Assembly: GCA_018660305.1 (NCBI GenBank)
Contig: JABJKO010000058.1
Coordinates: 1-36,918, forward strand
Length of the DNA: 36,918 bases
Direction of reading: 5' to 3'
From: Rhodospirillaceae bacterium
GTDB lineage: Bacteria; Pseudomonadota; Alphaproteobacteria; MPNO01; UBA2964
Shown here one piece after another: positions 6,663-14,540 of the stretch. Below the pieces are notes generated by a model. It was not told where the DNA came from. It ran no database searches and saw only the letters and a program-made list of their open reading frames with translations. A program made the translations under genes and the position numbers. The stretch's first letter is position 1. The number at the start of each line of letters is the position of its first letter.

Positions 6663-8297
6663 CTATGGCGTCAGACGAAAAATACTCGCGGGCTCTTCCG
6701 ACCAGTCGCGGCGGTGGCGCAGTCGATCGGCCATGGCGAGCACGTCCGGTGCCGCCTGATACAGAAAGGCAAGCTGGCTGTCGGTCAATGTAAGCCCGGC
6801 GCGGGCGGCGAGCCCGTCAACCAGGGTTTGCGTCGCCGGTTCCAGCGTGATGTCGGGGGTTGGCGGTGCATAAGGGGCGGGGCGCTCGGGTTCCGGTCCC
6901 GGCGTGAGATCGGGCCGCCGCGCCCGCCACGGCGTCGCTCTCTCAAACGCATCGGCAACTCGTAAAACGGTACATTCGTCAAACGGCCGGCCGGCGATCT
7001 GCAAGGCCAGAGGCAGACCGGTTTCGGAAAATCCGTTGCAGATCGACATCGCCGGTCCTCCTGTGACATCGAAGGGCGTGGCGATGCTCGGTTTGCGCCA
7101 GAAGGCCATAGGGTCGTGGCTATCGAGCCGGGGCGCCGGGCCATACGGTCCTGCCGTTACCAGCACGTCGAACTGCTCGTAAAGAGCTGACATGGCATCG
7201 ACCAGGATCCGCCGTCTGCGCTGGGCCTCCACATAATCGGCGCCGCTGAACAGACAGGCGGGCAGCGAGCGGGCGAGAAAATCGCCGCCGAAATCACCGG
7301 GACGTTCGCACAAATCAGTCCGGTGCACCGAGAACAGTTCGGATTCGGCGATCACCACCTTGGAATCATAATAATCCTGCATGGGCATCATACGGACGTC
7401 TTCGCAGATTGCGCCCAGATCGCGCAGCACATCGAGCGAAGTTTCCATCGCTTCCCGCACTTCCGGGTTGGCCGGTAAATCTTCCTCCCAGAAATGGCGC
7501 ACCATGCCGATTTTGAGCCCCCGAATATCACCGGTCAGGGCGGCGCGGTAATCCTCCGGCGCGCGGTCGACGCTGGTGGGATCGCGCGGGTCATGCCCGG
7601 CGACCACCTGGAGCAAAAGGGCGCAGTCGGCAGCTGTCCAGGCCATGGGTCCGCAATGGTCCAGGCTGTAGCTGTTGGGAATGACCCCGAAGCGGCTCAC
7701 CAGCCCATAGGTCGGCTTCAGCCCGGCGATACCGCACAGGGCGGCCGGGTTGCGAATGGATCCGCCGGTGTCCGAGCCCATGGCGCCCAGCACCAGCCCC
7801 GCGGCGATGGCGGCGCCGGAGCCGCTGCTCGATCCACCGGTAAAATGCTCGCGGTTCCAGGGATTACGTGCTGGTGGCCAGGGGAGATCGAAAGACGGTC
7901 CGCCATGGGCGAATTCATGGGTCGCGAGCTTGCCCATGAGAATCCCACCGGCGGCGATCAGCCGCGCCGTGGTGGTGGCATCCGTATCCGGAACACGGTT
8001 TTCCGCCGTCCGGGAATGCCCGGTGGTCCGAATACCCGCGGTATCGTAAATGTCCTTGAGCCCGAACGGAATGCCATGCAGCGGACCCAGATACCGGCCG
8101 GCGGCAATCTCTTGCTCCGCCTTGCGGGCTGCCGACAGTGCCTGTTCCGCCGTTACTGTCAGGAACGCGTCAAGCTGCGGGTCGAGCGCTTCGATCCGGG
8201 CCAGAAGCGCCTCGGTCAACGCCACCGGCGACAGCAGCCCCGCCTTTATCTGGCGCGCGGCTGTCGCAATGGTCAGGTTTGCCAGATCGTCGTTCAT
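6663..8297 (-). CDS. Amidase-signature hydrolase with a C-terminal AtzG/GatC-like extension
   Basis: A 544-residue member of the amidase signature family, which hydrolyses amide bonds with a Ser-cisSer-Lys triad. Lys81 lies in GIPFGLKDIYDTAG, the cis-Ser in GGSSSGSG (about 156-158), and the nucleophile Ser180 in GSDTGGSIRNPA. About 75 residues follow the amidase core: a Pro-rich linker, then a helical tail ending DWSEEPASIF, which looks like the small AtzG/DUF4089 or GatC-type partner fused in cis. It is unlikely to be the tRNA amidotransferase GatA because it is longer than usual and no gatB or gatC is nearby. The ATG at 8297 is chosen for GGAAAAAG upstream; an in-frame ATG at 8339 would add 14 untypical residues. 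It is the first gene of a probable two-gene operon with the SDR. Confidence 0.85.
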   Translation of the reverse strand: MNDDLANLTIATAARQIKAGLLSPVALTEALLARIEALDPQLDAFLTVTAEQALSAARKAEQEIAAGRYLGPLHGIPFGLKDIYDTAGIRTTGHSRTAENRVPDTDATTTARLIAAGGILMGKLATHEFAHGGPSFDLPWPPARNPWNREHFTGGSSSGSGAAIAAGLVLGAMGSDTGGSIRNPAALCGIAGLKPTYGLVSRFGVIPNSYSLDHCGPMAWTAADCALLLQVVAGHDPRDPTSVDRAPEDYRAALTGDIRGLKIGMVRHFWEEDLPANPEVREAMETSLDVLRDLGAICEDVRMMPMQDYYDSKVVIAESELFSVHRTDLCERPGDFGGDFLARSLPACLFSGADYVEAQRRRRILVDAMSALYEQFDVLVTAGPYGPAPRLDSHDPMAFWRKPSIATPFDVTGGPAMSICNGFSETGLPLALQIAGRPFDECTVLRVADAFERATPWRARRPDLTPGPEPERPAPYAPPTPDITLEPATQTLVDGLAARAGLTLTDSQLAFLYQAAPDVLAMADRLRHRRDWSEEPASIFRLTP

Positions 8298-8530
8298 GAG
8301 CCGCTTTTTCCATACACTGCACCGCCGCGATAATGGCACGGTCGGCTAAGCCGATATACCCGGCGGGTCCTTGCTGGGGCTTCGGCGGTTGAGGTCCATG
8401 ATTTGTTCGCCGATTCCCCCTTGCATCCGAGGAGCGGGGCTGGAAACATACCAGCCATAAATGAGGATTCGCCGGTGTCGAATTTTCGGCCCGGCTACAA
8501 CAAGCGGGCAGGGCCCGCAGGGAGACGCAA

Positions 8531-10573
8531 ATGGCAGGCGCTTTGGCCACCGGCACTCGATGCGCGGCCCTTGTGGGGCCGTATCTCAGCGGAAAAACCA
8601 CCCTTTTGGAATCGTTGCTGTTTACAACCGGCGCGATCCCACGCAAGGGGACGGTCAAGGACGGCAGCTCGGTCGGCGATTCATCGCCTGAGTCACGGGC
8701 CCGCCAGATGAGCACCGAGTTGAGCGTCGCCCATACGGAATTTCTCGGCGACGAATGGGCCTTTATCGATTGCCCGGGTTCGGTGGAGCTGTCGCAGGAA
8801 TCCTTTAACGCTCTGCTGGCCGCCGATGTGGCGGTCATCGTGTGCGAACCGTCGGCCGAACGTGCCGTCGCGTTGGCGCCTATCTTCCGCTTCCTGCAGG
8901 AAAGAAAGATTCCGCACATGGTGTTCATCAACAAGATGGACACAGCGACGCAACCCGTTCAGGCGGTACTTGAGTCCTTGCAGATAGGATCGGGTTGGCC
9001 GCTGTTATTGCGTCATCTGCCGATTGTCGAAGGCGAGGAAATTTCCGGTTATGTCGATCTGGTCAGCGAGCGTGCCTATAAATACAAACCCGGTGAGGCA
9101 TCGGATTTGATCACGATTCCCGGCGAGATGTCCGACGAAGAGGAACTGGCCCGCCAGGTCATGCTCGAATCGCTTGCCGATTTTGACGACGATCTGCTGG
9201 AGCAATTGCTCGAGGACGCCATCCCCCCGACCGATGAGGTCTATGAGCAACTCACCAAGGATCTTCGCAACGGTTTGATCGTGCCGGTCTTTATGGGGGC
9301 TGCCGAACAGGAGCACGGCGTGCGGCGTTTGATGAAAGCGCTGCGCCACGAGACACCCAGCCCCGACGATAGTGCTGCCCGTCTTGGTATCAATGCCAGT
9401 GGCGAGGCCGTCGCGCAGGTGTTCAAGACGCTGCATGCGGCCCATTCCGGCAAACTGTCCCTCGCCCGTGTGTGGCGCGGCGAGATTTCCGAGGGGGAGA
9501 CACTGGGTGGCATGCGTGTCGGCGGCCTGAGCAAGCTGATGGGCGCCAACCAGACCAAGTCGGCCAAGGCGGTGCTTGGTGATGTGGTCGCTCTTGGCCG
9601 GATGGACGAGGTGACGACCGGCGATATTCTGACGCCCTCGGGTGAGGTGCCGGAAGGGATGGCACCATGGCCGAAGCCTCTGACGCCGGTCTATGCCTTC
9701 GCTCTGGAGGCGGTGAACCGGGCCGATGAGGTCAAACTAACCGGCGCCCTGCAACGGCTCAATGAGGAAGACCCATCGGTCAGCTATCGACAGGATAACG
9801 ATATTCATCAGCTGGTTCTGATGGGGCAGGGGGAGATTCACCTGCAACTCGCCATCGAGCGGCTCAACAATAAATACAATGTCGAGGCCAGGACTGAGAA
9901 ACCCAGGGTGCCTTACAAGGAAAGCATCCAGAAAGGGGTGTCCCAGCACGCAAGGTTCAAACGCCAGACCGGCGGGCACGGCATGTTCGGCGACGTTCAT
10001 GTGGACATCAAGCCACTGCCGCGCGGCACCGGTTTCCAGTTTGCCGACACCGTGGTCGGCGGCTCGGTGCCCAAGCAGTACATTCCGGCGGTGGAAGCCG
10101 GCGCGCGGGAGTTTCTGGATGAGGGTGCGTTGGGCTTCCCGGTGGTCGATTTGTCGGTGACCCTGACAGATGGGCAATTTCATGCCGTCGACAGCAATGA
10201 AATGTCCTTCAAGCTGGCGGCACGCGAGGCCATGAAAGAGGGTCTGCCGAAATGCGCCCCGGTGCTGCTTGAGCCCATCCTCAAGATCAATGTGGATGTG
10301 CCGTCCGAGTTCACCAACAAGGTGCATGGGCTGATCAGTGGCCGTCGTGGCCAGATTCAAGGGTTCGACGCAAAGGAAGGCTGGACCGGTTGGGATGCGG
10401 TCGGTGCGCTGATGCCGCAGTCAGAAATACAGGATCTGATCATTGAGTTGCGCTCGCTGACACAGGGCGTCGCGACCTATCAGGCTGAATTTGACCATCT
10501 GCAGGAACTGACCGGCCGGCTGGCCGATCAGGTCGTCCAACAGCACAGGACAGAGGAAGCCGAAGCGTCCTGA
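8531..10573 (+). CDS. Elongation factor G-like GTPase (EF-G paralogue, not the canonical FusA)
   Basis: A 680-residue translational GTPase with the EF-G domain order. P-loop GPYLSGKT is at 16-23, G3 is DCPGS at 80-84, and G4 is NKMD at 134-137. Domains II to V follow, with VNRADEVKLTGALQRLNEEDPS, GQGEIHLQLAIERL and a C-terminal VHGLISGRRGQIQG segment. Canonical EF-G has DTPGH in G3, whose His stimulates GTP hydrolysis; here it is Ser84. The G2 region also lacks the usual switch I sequence. This matches what I know as the EF-G-like family found beside true FusA in many bacteria, whose job is poorly defined. The start at 8531 has GGGAG upstream. The gene stands alone, divergent from the amidase across 233 bases, and is not in a str operon, which supports a paralogue. 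Confidence 0.88.
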   Translation: MAGALATGTRCAALVGPYLSGKTTLLESLLFTTGAIPRKGTVKDGSSVGDSSPESRARQMSTELSVAHTEFLGDEWAFIDCPGSVELSQESFNALLAADVAVIVCEPSAERAVALAPIFRFLQERKIPHMVFINKMDTATQPVQAVLESLQIGSGWPLLLRHLPIVEGEEISGYVDLVSERAYKYKPGEASDLITIPGEMSDEEELARQVMLESLADFDDDLLEQLLEDAIPPTDEVYEQLTKDLRNGLIVPVFMGAAEQEHGVRRLMKALRHETPSPDDSAARLGINASGEAVAQVFKTLHAAHSGKLSLARVWRGEISEGETLGGMRVGGLSKLMGANQTKSAKAVLGDVVALGRMDEVTTGDILTPSGEVPEGMAPWPKPLTPVYAFALEAVNRADEVKLTGALQRLNEEDPSVSYRQDNDIHQLVLMGQGEIHLQLAIERLNNKYNVEARTEKPRVPYKESIQKGVSQHARFKRQTGGHGMFGDVHVDIKPLPRGTGFQFADTVVGGSVPKQYIPAVEAGAREFLDEGALGFPVVDLSVTLTDGQFHAVDSNEMSFKLAAREAMKEGLPKCAPVLLEPILKINVDVPSEFTNKVHGLISGRRGQIQGFDAKEGWTGWDAVGALMPQSEIQDLIIELRSLTQGVATYQAEFDHLQELTGRLADQVVQQHRTEEAEAS

Positions 10574-10748
10574 GGGCAGGGGGTATGGCCCCGACCGGAC
10601 GGTAAGATTTCCATTCTTCGACATTGAGCAACTGTCGATGCAATGTCGCGCTCATCACGGAATGGTGAGGCTTCTTGCATGATCGTACGCGCAGGTCATA
10701 TTAAGGTGACTGAAACAGGCGGTGGTCCGCGCGCAGAGGAGAGACTTG

Positions 10749-11723
10749 ATGCTCACACGATCAAAACCAGGTTGGGAAATTCCTGAAAGCCAGGCGACCC
10801 CCGAAGCAATTTTCCACGATCGCCGGCGATTGGTGAAGACGCTGGCGGCCGGACCCATCCTGTTGGCCGGTGGTGCCGCGGGGCTCGCGGGCAGTGCCGC
10901 CGCTGCCGATGCCGACCCGTCGGCTGCGCTCTATCCGGCCGGACGCAATTTGCGCTACCGGCTTGATCGTGAAGTCACGCCTGAAAAGGACGCCACCACC
11001 TACAATAATTTTTATGAATTCGGTTCGCACAAGCAGATTTCCCAGGCGGCGCAGGCCCTCAAGACCCGCCCCTGGACGGTGACATTCGACGGTATGGTCG
11101 AAAAGAAACAGACCGTCGATATCGACACTCTTCTCAAAGCCATGACCCTTGAGGAACGGCTGTACCGGCATCGCTGCGTCGAGGCGTGGTCCATGGCGGT
11201 GCCGTGGTCCGGTTTTCCCATGGCCAATTTGGTCAAGTTCGCCAAGCCGCTCAAAGGCGCCAAATACATTGCCATGGAGACCTTCAAGGACGCCGACATG
11301 GCGCCCGGCCAGAAACAATTCTGGTACCCGTGGCCCTATATCGAAGGGCTGACCCTGGAGGAGGCGACCAGCGATCTCGCCTTTATCGGTACCGGGCTTT
11401 ATGGCAAGCCAATGCCCAAGCAGAACGGCGCGCCGCTCCGTCTCGTGGCACCGTGGAAATATGGCTTCAAATCCATAAAATCCATCGTCCGTTTCACCTT
11501 TTCCGACAAACGCCCCAAAAGCTTCTGGGAACGAATACAGCCTGCCGAGTACGGTTTCTGGGCCAATGTGAACCCGAAAGTGGATCATCCTCGCTGGAGC
11601 CAGGCGAGCGAACGGGTGCTGGGCAAAGGGGAAGAGCGCGTGCCGACGCTTCTCTATAACGGCTATGCCGATCAGGTCGCGCATCTCTATAAAGATATAA
11701 AAGGCGAGCAGCTGTATCTATAG
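10749..11723 (+). CDS. msrP: Protein-methionine-sulfoxide reductase catalytic subunit MsrP (YedY family)
   Basis: A 324-residue Tat-exported molybdoenzyme that repairs oxidised methionines in periplasmic proteins. The N-terminus has twin arginines (DRRRLVK, 24-30) followed by a hydrophobic stretch and AAA-DA, a Tat signal. The Mo-pterin-ligating Cys143 lies in LYRHRCVEAWSMAVPW; TTYNNFYEFG and APWKYGFKSIKSI are family signatures. The ATG at 10749 follows GAGGAGAG; the earlier in-frame ATG at 10722 is less likely. MsrP normally receives electrons from the heme membrane protein MsrQ encoded beside it, but no msrQ is present here: a plus-strand gap and a minus-strand terminator follow. Its electron donor must therefore be encoded elsewhere or be another quinol oxidase-like protein. 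Confidence 0.93.
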   Translation: MLTRSKPGWEIPESQATPEAIFHDRRRLVKTLAAGPILLAGGAAGLAGSAAAADADPSAALYPAGRNLRYRLDREVTPEKDATTYNNFYEFGSHKQISQAAQALKTRPWTVTFDGMVEKKQTVDIDTLLKAMTLEERLYRHRCVEAWSMAVPWSGFPMANLVKFAKPLKGAKYIAMETFKDADMAPGQKQFWYPWPYIEGLTLEEATSDLAFIGTGLYGKPMPKQNGAPLRLVAPWKYGFKSIKSIVRFTFSDKRPKSFWERIQPAEYGFWANVNPKVDHPRWSQASERVLGKGEERVPTLLYNGYADQVAHLYKDIKGEQLYL

Positions 11724-11778
11724 CGCAACCGCCGGTGGCGGCCGCGTCGGCGAAACCCGCTCTCTCCCCATATAAAGC

Positions 11779-11811
11779 AAAAAAATGGCCCCAACCAAAA
11801 GGTTGGGGCCA
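11779..11811 (-). terminator. Strong Rho-independent terminator on the minus strand
   Basis: A perfect 11-bp stem (TGGCCCCAACC/GGTTGGGGCCA) with an AAAA (minus strand TTTT) loop occupies 11786-11811. On the minus strand it is followed by seven Ts (11785-11779). There is no T run in the plus direction, so it ends a minus-strand transcript, 320 bases past the LysR gene stop. This placement suggests a separate small transcript ends here. Confidence 0.85.
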
Positions 11812-11931
11812 GTCATAACAGGGAGGCTTCACGTCTAGAAGACGTTGGATCCGAAGACCCATTTCCAAGTATTGCACCTGGAACTCATGTCCCGGTCATC
11901 GGAGAAGATGACCCGGAAAATTCAAACTCCG
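11779..11931 (-). ncRNA. Candidate small RNA of about 150 nt with anti-Shine-Dalgarno motifs
   Basis: The minus strand between the LysR gene and msrP holds a plausible free-standing RNA gene. A consensus -35 TTGACA lies at 11965-11960, with a weak -10 (TACCAG) 16 bases on. Then come hairpin 1 (11890-11917: 7-bp core GGTCATC/GATGACC extended past one mismatch, loop TTCTCC), hairpin 2 (11831-11845: ACGTCT/AGACGT, loop TCT), an unpaired GCCTCCC (11827-11821) and the strong terminator hairpin. TTCTCC and CCTCCC resemble Shine-Dalgarno complements, as in several alphaproteobacterial trans-acting sRNAs. The 5' end is uncertain because the -10 is poor. A 17-residue ORF (11835-11888) also lies inside. 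The rest of the gap (11724-11778 and 11966-12129) shows no gene. Confidence 0.5.
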
Positions 11932-12129
11932 CATTCCCTGGTATTTTTTCGCGGGACGATGTCAAACGATTGTCGCCGACCCAAAATACCGTGGTTAACA
12001 GATGTTAAATATTTAGGGTCAGATGAGACTAAATGCTACCATCAATTTTGAAACGCAGCCATGCAATAAACGCATGGCTTAGAATTTGGCATCATGATTT
12101 CAGTCGGTTAAGCGAAATTTTGTGCCCGA

Positions 12130-13020
12130 TCAGGTTCGGTCCTCGGCGATCTGGCGCAGCAAAAAATCGCGAAAAACCGCGACTCGGCGAGAATTTCGCA
12201 ATTCTTCAGGGTATACAAAATAGGCATTGTGGCTGGGCCCTTCCAGTTCCGGAAGCACCGGAACCAAACCGCTTGTCAGGCCCACCATATAGTCCGGCAG
12301 CGACGCAATCCCCATGCCACTCGCTGCCGCGCGGTACATGGCGTAGATATTATTGACCCGCAGAACCGGTTTACGACTCATGCCATCCCCGAATCTCTCG
12401 GATGTCAGCCAGTTGATATCGGTGAACGGCGGGTGATAGGTCTCGTCGTAAGCGATCAGCCGGTGATTATCGAGATCCTCGAGCGAATGCGGCATGCCAT
12501 AGCGTTCGAGATATTCGGCTGACGCATAGGCCGCGTGCTTGAGGCGAAACAACAGCCGCTGGATCAGGTCCGGTTGCTCGGGCGGCGCCAGACGAATCGC
12601 GATGTCGGCCTGGCGCATGCTGAGATTGAGTGCGTCCTCGCGCACGATCAGAGAGACTTCGATCTCGGGATACATCTCAACGAACGCTTTGAGCCGCTCG
12701 GTCAACCACATGGATCCGAAGGCGACGGTCGTGGTGATGCGGAGCGGACCCCGCGGCCGCTCCATGGATTCGGTGATAAGATTCTCGGTTACCGCCAGCC
12801 GGCCCGCGACATCCTGGGCCGTCATATAGAGCGTCTCTCCCTGTTCGGTGAGCTTCAGCCCCCGTGCATGACGGTGAAACAGCGGCACCCCCAGCGTCTC
12901 TTCGAGCGAATGGATCTGACGGCTGACCGATGATTGGGTCAGATTCAGCTTTTCCCCGGCATGGGTAAAGCTGCCGGCCTCGGCAACCGAATGAAAGATC
13001 CGCAGCTTGTCCCAATCCAT
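12130..13020 (-). CDS. lsrB: LysR-type transcriptional regulator, LsrB/VtlR-like
   Basis: A 296-residue LysR regulator with an N-terminal winged helix-turn-helix (residues 1-60, MDWDKLRIFHSVAEAGSFTHAGEKLNLTQSSVSRQIHSLE) and a periplasmic-binding-protein-like effector domain (about 90-290). The N-terminus and the position beside trxB match alphaproteobacterial LsrB (Sinorhizobium) and VtlR (Brucella, Agrobacterium), regulators of stress, envelope and sRNA genes including abcR2. The protein has no cysteine at all, so the cysteine-based redox sensing reported for S. meliloti LsrB cannot operate here. It lies 96 bases downstream of trxB in the same orientation and may be partly cotranscribed. A predicted sRNA gene follows it. 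The symbol rests on motif recall and gene context. Confidence 0.85.
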   Translation of the reverse strand: MDWDKLRIFHSVAEAGSFTHAGEKLNLTQSSVSRQIHSLEETLGVPLFHRHARGLKLTEQGETLYMTAQDVAGRLAVTENLITESMERPRGPLRITTTVAFGSMWLTERLKAFVEMYPEIEVSLIVREDALNLSMRQADIAIRLAPPEQPDLIQRLLFRLKHAAYASAEYLERYGMPHSLEDLDNHRLIAYDETYHPPFTDINWLTSERFGDGMSRKPVLRVNNIYAMYRAAASGMGIASLPDYMVGLTSGLVPVLPELEGPSHNAYFVYPEELRNSRRVAVFRDFLLRQIAEDRT

Positions 13021-13116
13021 CGTTCCAAGGCTCGTCCTAAAACATCTATGAAAATCATAGCGGAAAACGCCAATTACGACACCATTGATCGTCAGGTAGC
13101 TATGCGTGACGCCCGC

Positions 13117-14055
13117 CTAATCCGCCAGGAATTTCTCGGCTTCCAGCGCCGCCATGCAGCCGGTGCCGGCTGCAGTCACTGCTTGGCGGAAGATCTTGTC
13201 CTGGACGTCACCGGCGGCAAACACGCCGGGCACGCTGGTGGCGGTGCTATCGGGCGCGGTGGTGACATAGCCTTCTTCATCCATGTCGAGATGACCGACA
13301 AAGAGCTTGGTCGCCGGGTCATGGCCGATGGCGATAAACAGCCCATCCACACTGAGGTCCTCGATATTCCCTGATTTGACATTGCGGACTTTGATACCGG
13401 TGACGGTCAGCGGGTCCGCCTCGCCAATCACCTCGTCCACCGCGGAATCCCAGACAACGGTGATTTTCTCGTGATCGAACAGGCGTTTTTGCAGGATTTT
13501 CTCGGCGCGCAACTCGTCACGGCGATGGATCAGAGTCACCTTGGTCGCGTGGTTGGTCAGGTAGAGCGCTTCCTCGACCGCCGTGTTGCCGCCGCCGACC
13601 ACGGCGACTTCCTTGCCGCGATAGAAAAACCCGTCGCAGGTGGCGCAAGCCGAAACGCCGAAGCCCATGAATTTTTCTTCCGTAGGGAGCCCCAGCCACC
13701 GTGCCTGTGCGCCGGTCGCGACAATTACGGAATCCGCGGTATAGACGTCTCCTGAATCCGCGACACAGCGGAACGGCCGGGAGGTGAAATCCACATCGAC
13801 GATCAGATCATTGTGCATCACTGTCCCGACGGCCTCGGCCTGGGCATGCATCTGTTCCATCAGCCATGGTCCCTGGATCACCTCGGCGAAGCCGGGATAG
13901 TTCTCCACATCGGTGGTGATGGTCATCTGGCCGCCGGTCTCCATCCCGGTAACGAGATGCGGCGTCAGGCTGGCGCGGGCGGTATAGACGGCGGCGGTGT
14001 ATCCGGCCGGGCCGGACCCGATGATCAGGACGGGGGCGTGATAGGTCTCGGGCAT
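13117..14055 (-). CDS. trxB: Thioredoxin-disulfide reductase
   Basis: A 312-residue FAD/NADPH enzyme that reduces thioredoxin in the cytoplasm. The FAD motif [16 protein letters not shown] is at residues 13-28, the redox-active pair Cys137-Cys140 lies in [14 protein letters not shown], the NADPH motif [13 protein letters not shown] is at about 154-166, and the C-terminal FAD segment [21 protein letters not shown] is intact. Length and motif order are normal for the low-molecular-weight bacterial type. It is divergent from clpS across 158 bases and is followed by the LysR gene, an arrangement conserved in alphaproteobacteria. Confidence 0.96.
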   Translation of the reverse strand: MPETYHAPVLIIGSGPAGYTAAVYTARASLTPHLVTGMETGGQMTITTDVENYPGFAEVIQGPWLMEQMHAQAEAVGTVMHNDLIVDVDFTSRPFRCVADSGDVYTADSVIVATGAQARWLGLPTEEKFMGFGVSACATCDGFFYRGKEVAVVGGGNTAVEEALYLTNHATKVTLIHRRDELRAEKILQKRLFDHEKITVVWDSAVDEVIGEADPLTVTGIKVRNVKSGNIEDLSVDGLFIAIGHDPATKLFVGHLDMDEEGYVTTAPDSTATSVPGVFAAGDVQDKIFRQAVTAAGTGCMAALEAEKFLAD

Positions 14056-14072
14056 GGGGGTACAAATCCATT

Positions 14073-14103
14073 TTGACTGTCATTGCGATAGGGGGAATAT
14101 AAG
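14073..14103 (+). promoter_or_regulatory. Possible sigma-70-type promoter for clpS
   Basis: TTGACT at 14073-14078 is followed by TATAAG at 14098-14103 (5 of 6 to the -10 consensus), but the spacer is 19 bases, longer than ideal. It lies 110 bases before the clpS start, within the trxB-clpS divergent region. Confidence 0.3.
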
Positions 14104-14213
14104 ACAAGATTTCCCGTTGTCGACCGCGACGCGCGCTGGACCGGTTCGCCGGAAAATGCGAACCTGATGATGTCCTGAGCGGTTGGCCTGCCACCGAGCG
14201 CAACGGAGGTCCC

Positions 14214-14519
14214 ATGAATGACACCGTCATAAAGCCTCGTGCCAAAATCCGGCCAAAACTGGAACGGCCGCGGTTGCACAAGGTGCTGTTGATAAATGAT
14301 GATTATACGCCGCGCGAGTTTGTGGTCGCGGTGTTGCGCGCGGTTTTCCGCACCACCGACGATGAGGCCTATAACATCATGATGACGGCGCATCAGAAGG
14401 GCGTCTGCGTCGTCGCCGTCTATACTCGGGAGGTGGCCGAGACCAAGGCGACACAGGCCACCGAAGCCGGCCAGCGCGCCGGCTACCCGCTGATGTTCTC
14501 TACCGAGCCGGAGGAATGA
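14214..14519 (+). CDS. clpS: ATP-dependent Clp protease adaptor ClpS
   Basis: A 101-residue N-degron adaptor that hands proteins with N-terminal hydrophobic residues to the ClpAP protease. The core HKVLLINDDYTPREFVVAVL, the segment YNIMMTAHQKGVCVVAVYTREVAETK and the C-terminal AGYPLMFSTEPEE are ClpS hallmarks. They include the Asp-Asp pair and the MMTAH helix of the N-end-residue pocket. The N-terminal 20 residues form the flexible basic extension that inserts into ClpA. GGAGG lies just before the ATG. clpA is not adjacent, unlike in many bacteria. The TPREF variant is what I associate with the second alphaproteobacterial ClpS paralogue (ClpS2), but this is not certain. Confidence 0.93.
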   Translation: MNDTVIKPRAKIRPKLERPRLHKVLLINDDYTPREFVVAVLRAVFRTTDDEAYNIMMTAHQKGVCVVAVYTREVAETKATQATEAGQRAGYPLMFSTEPEE

Positions 14520-14540
14520 GGACCTGAATCACGGCCAGTT

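Noticed and set aside
7494..8333. 279-residue frame antisense to the amidase
   Set aside because: No motif, biased composition, entirely within the amidase gene.
10574..10620. Terminator after the EF-G-like gene (GGGG-5-CCCC)
   Set aside because: The stem is only four base pairs and no T run follows; not supported.
11494..11877. 127-residue frame antisense to the end of msrP
   Set aside because: It overlaps msrP and crosses the terminator hairpin; composition and lack of a ribosome binding site argue against it.
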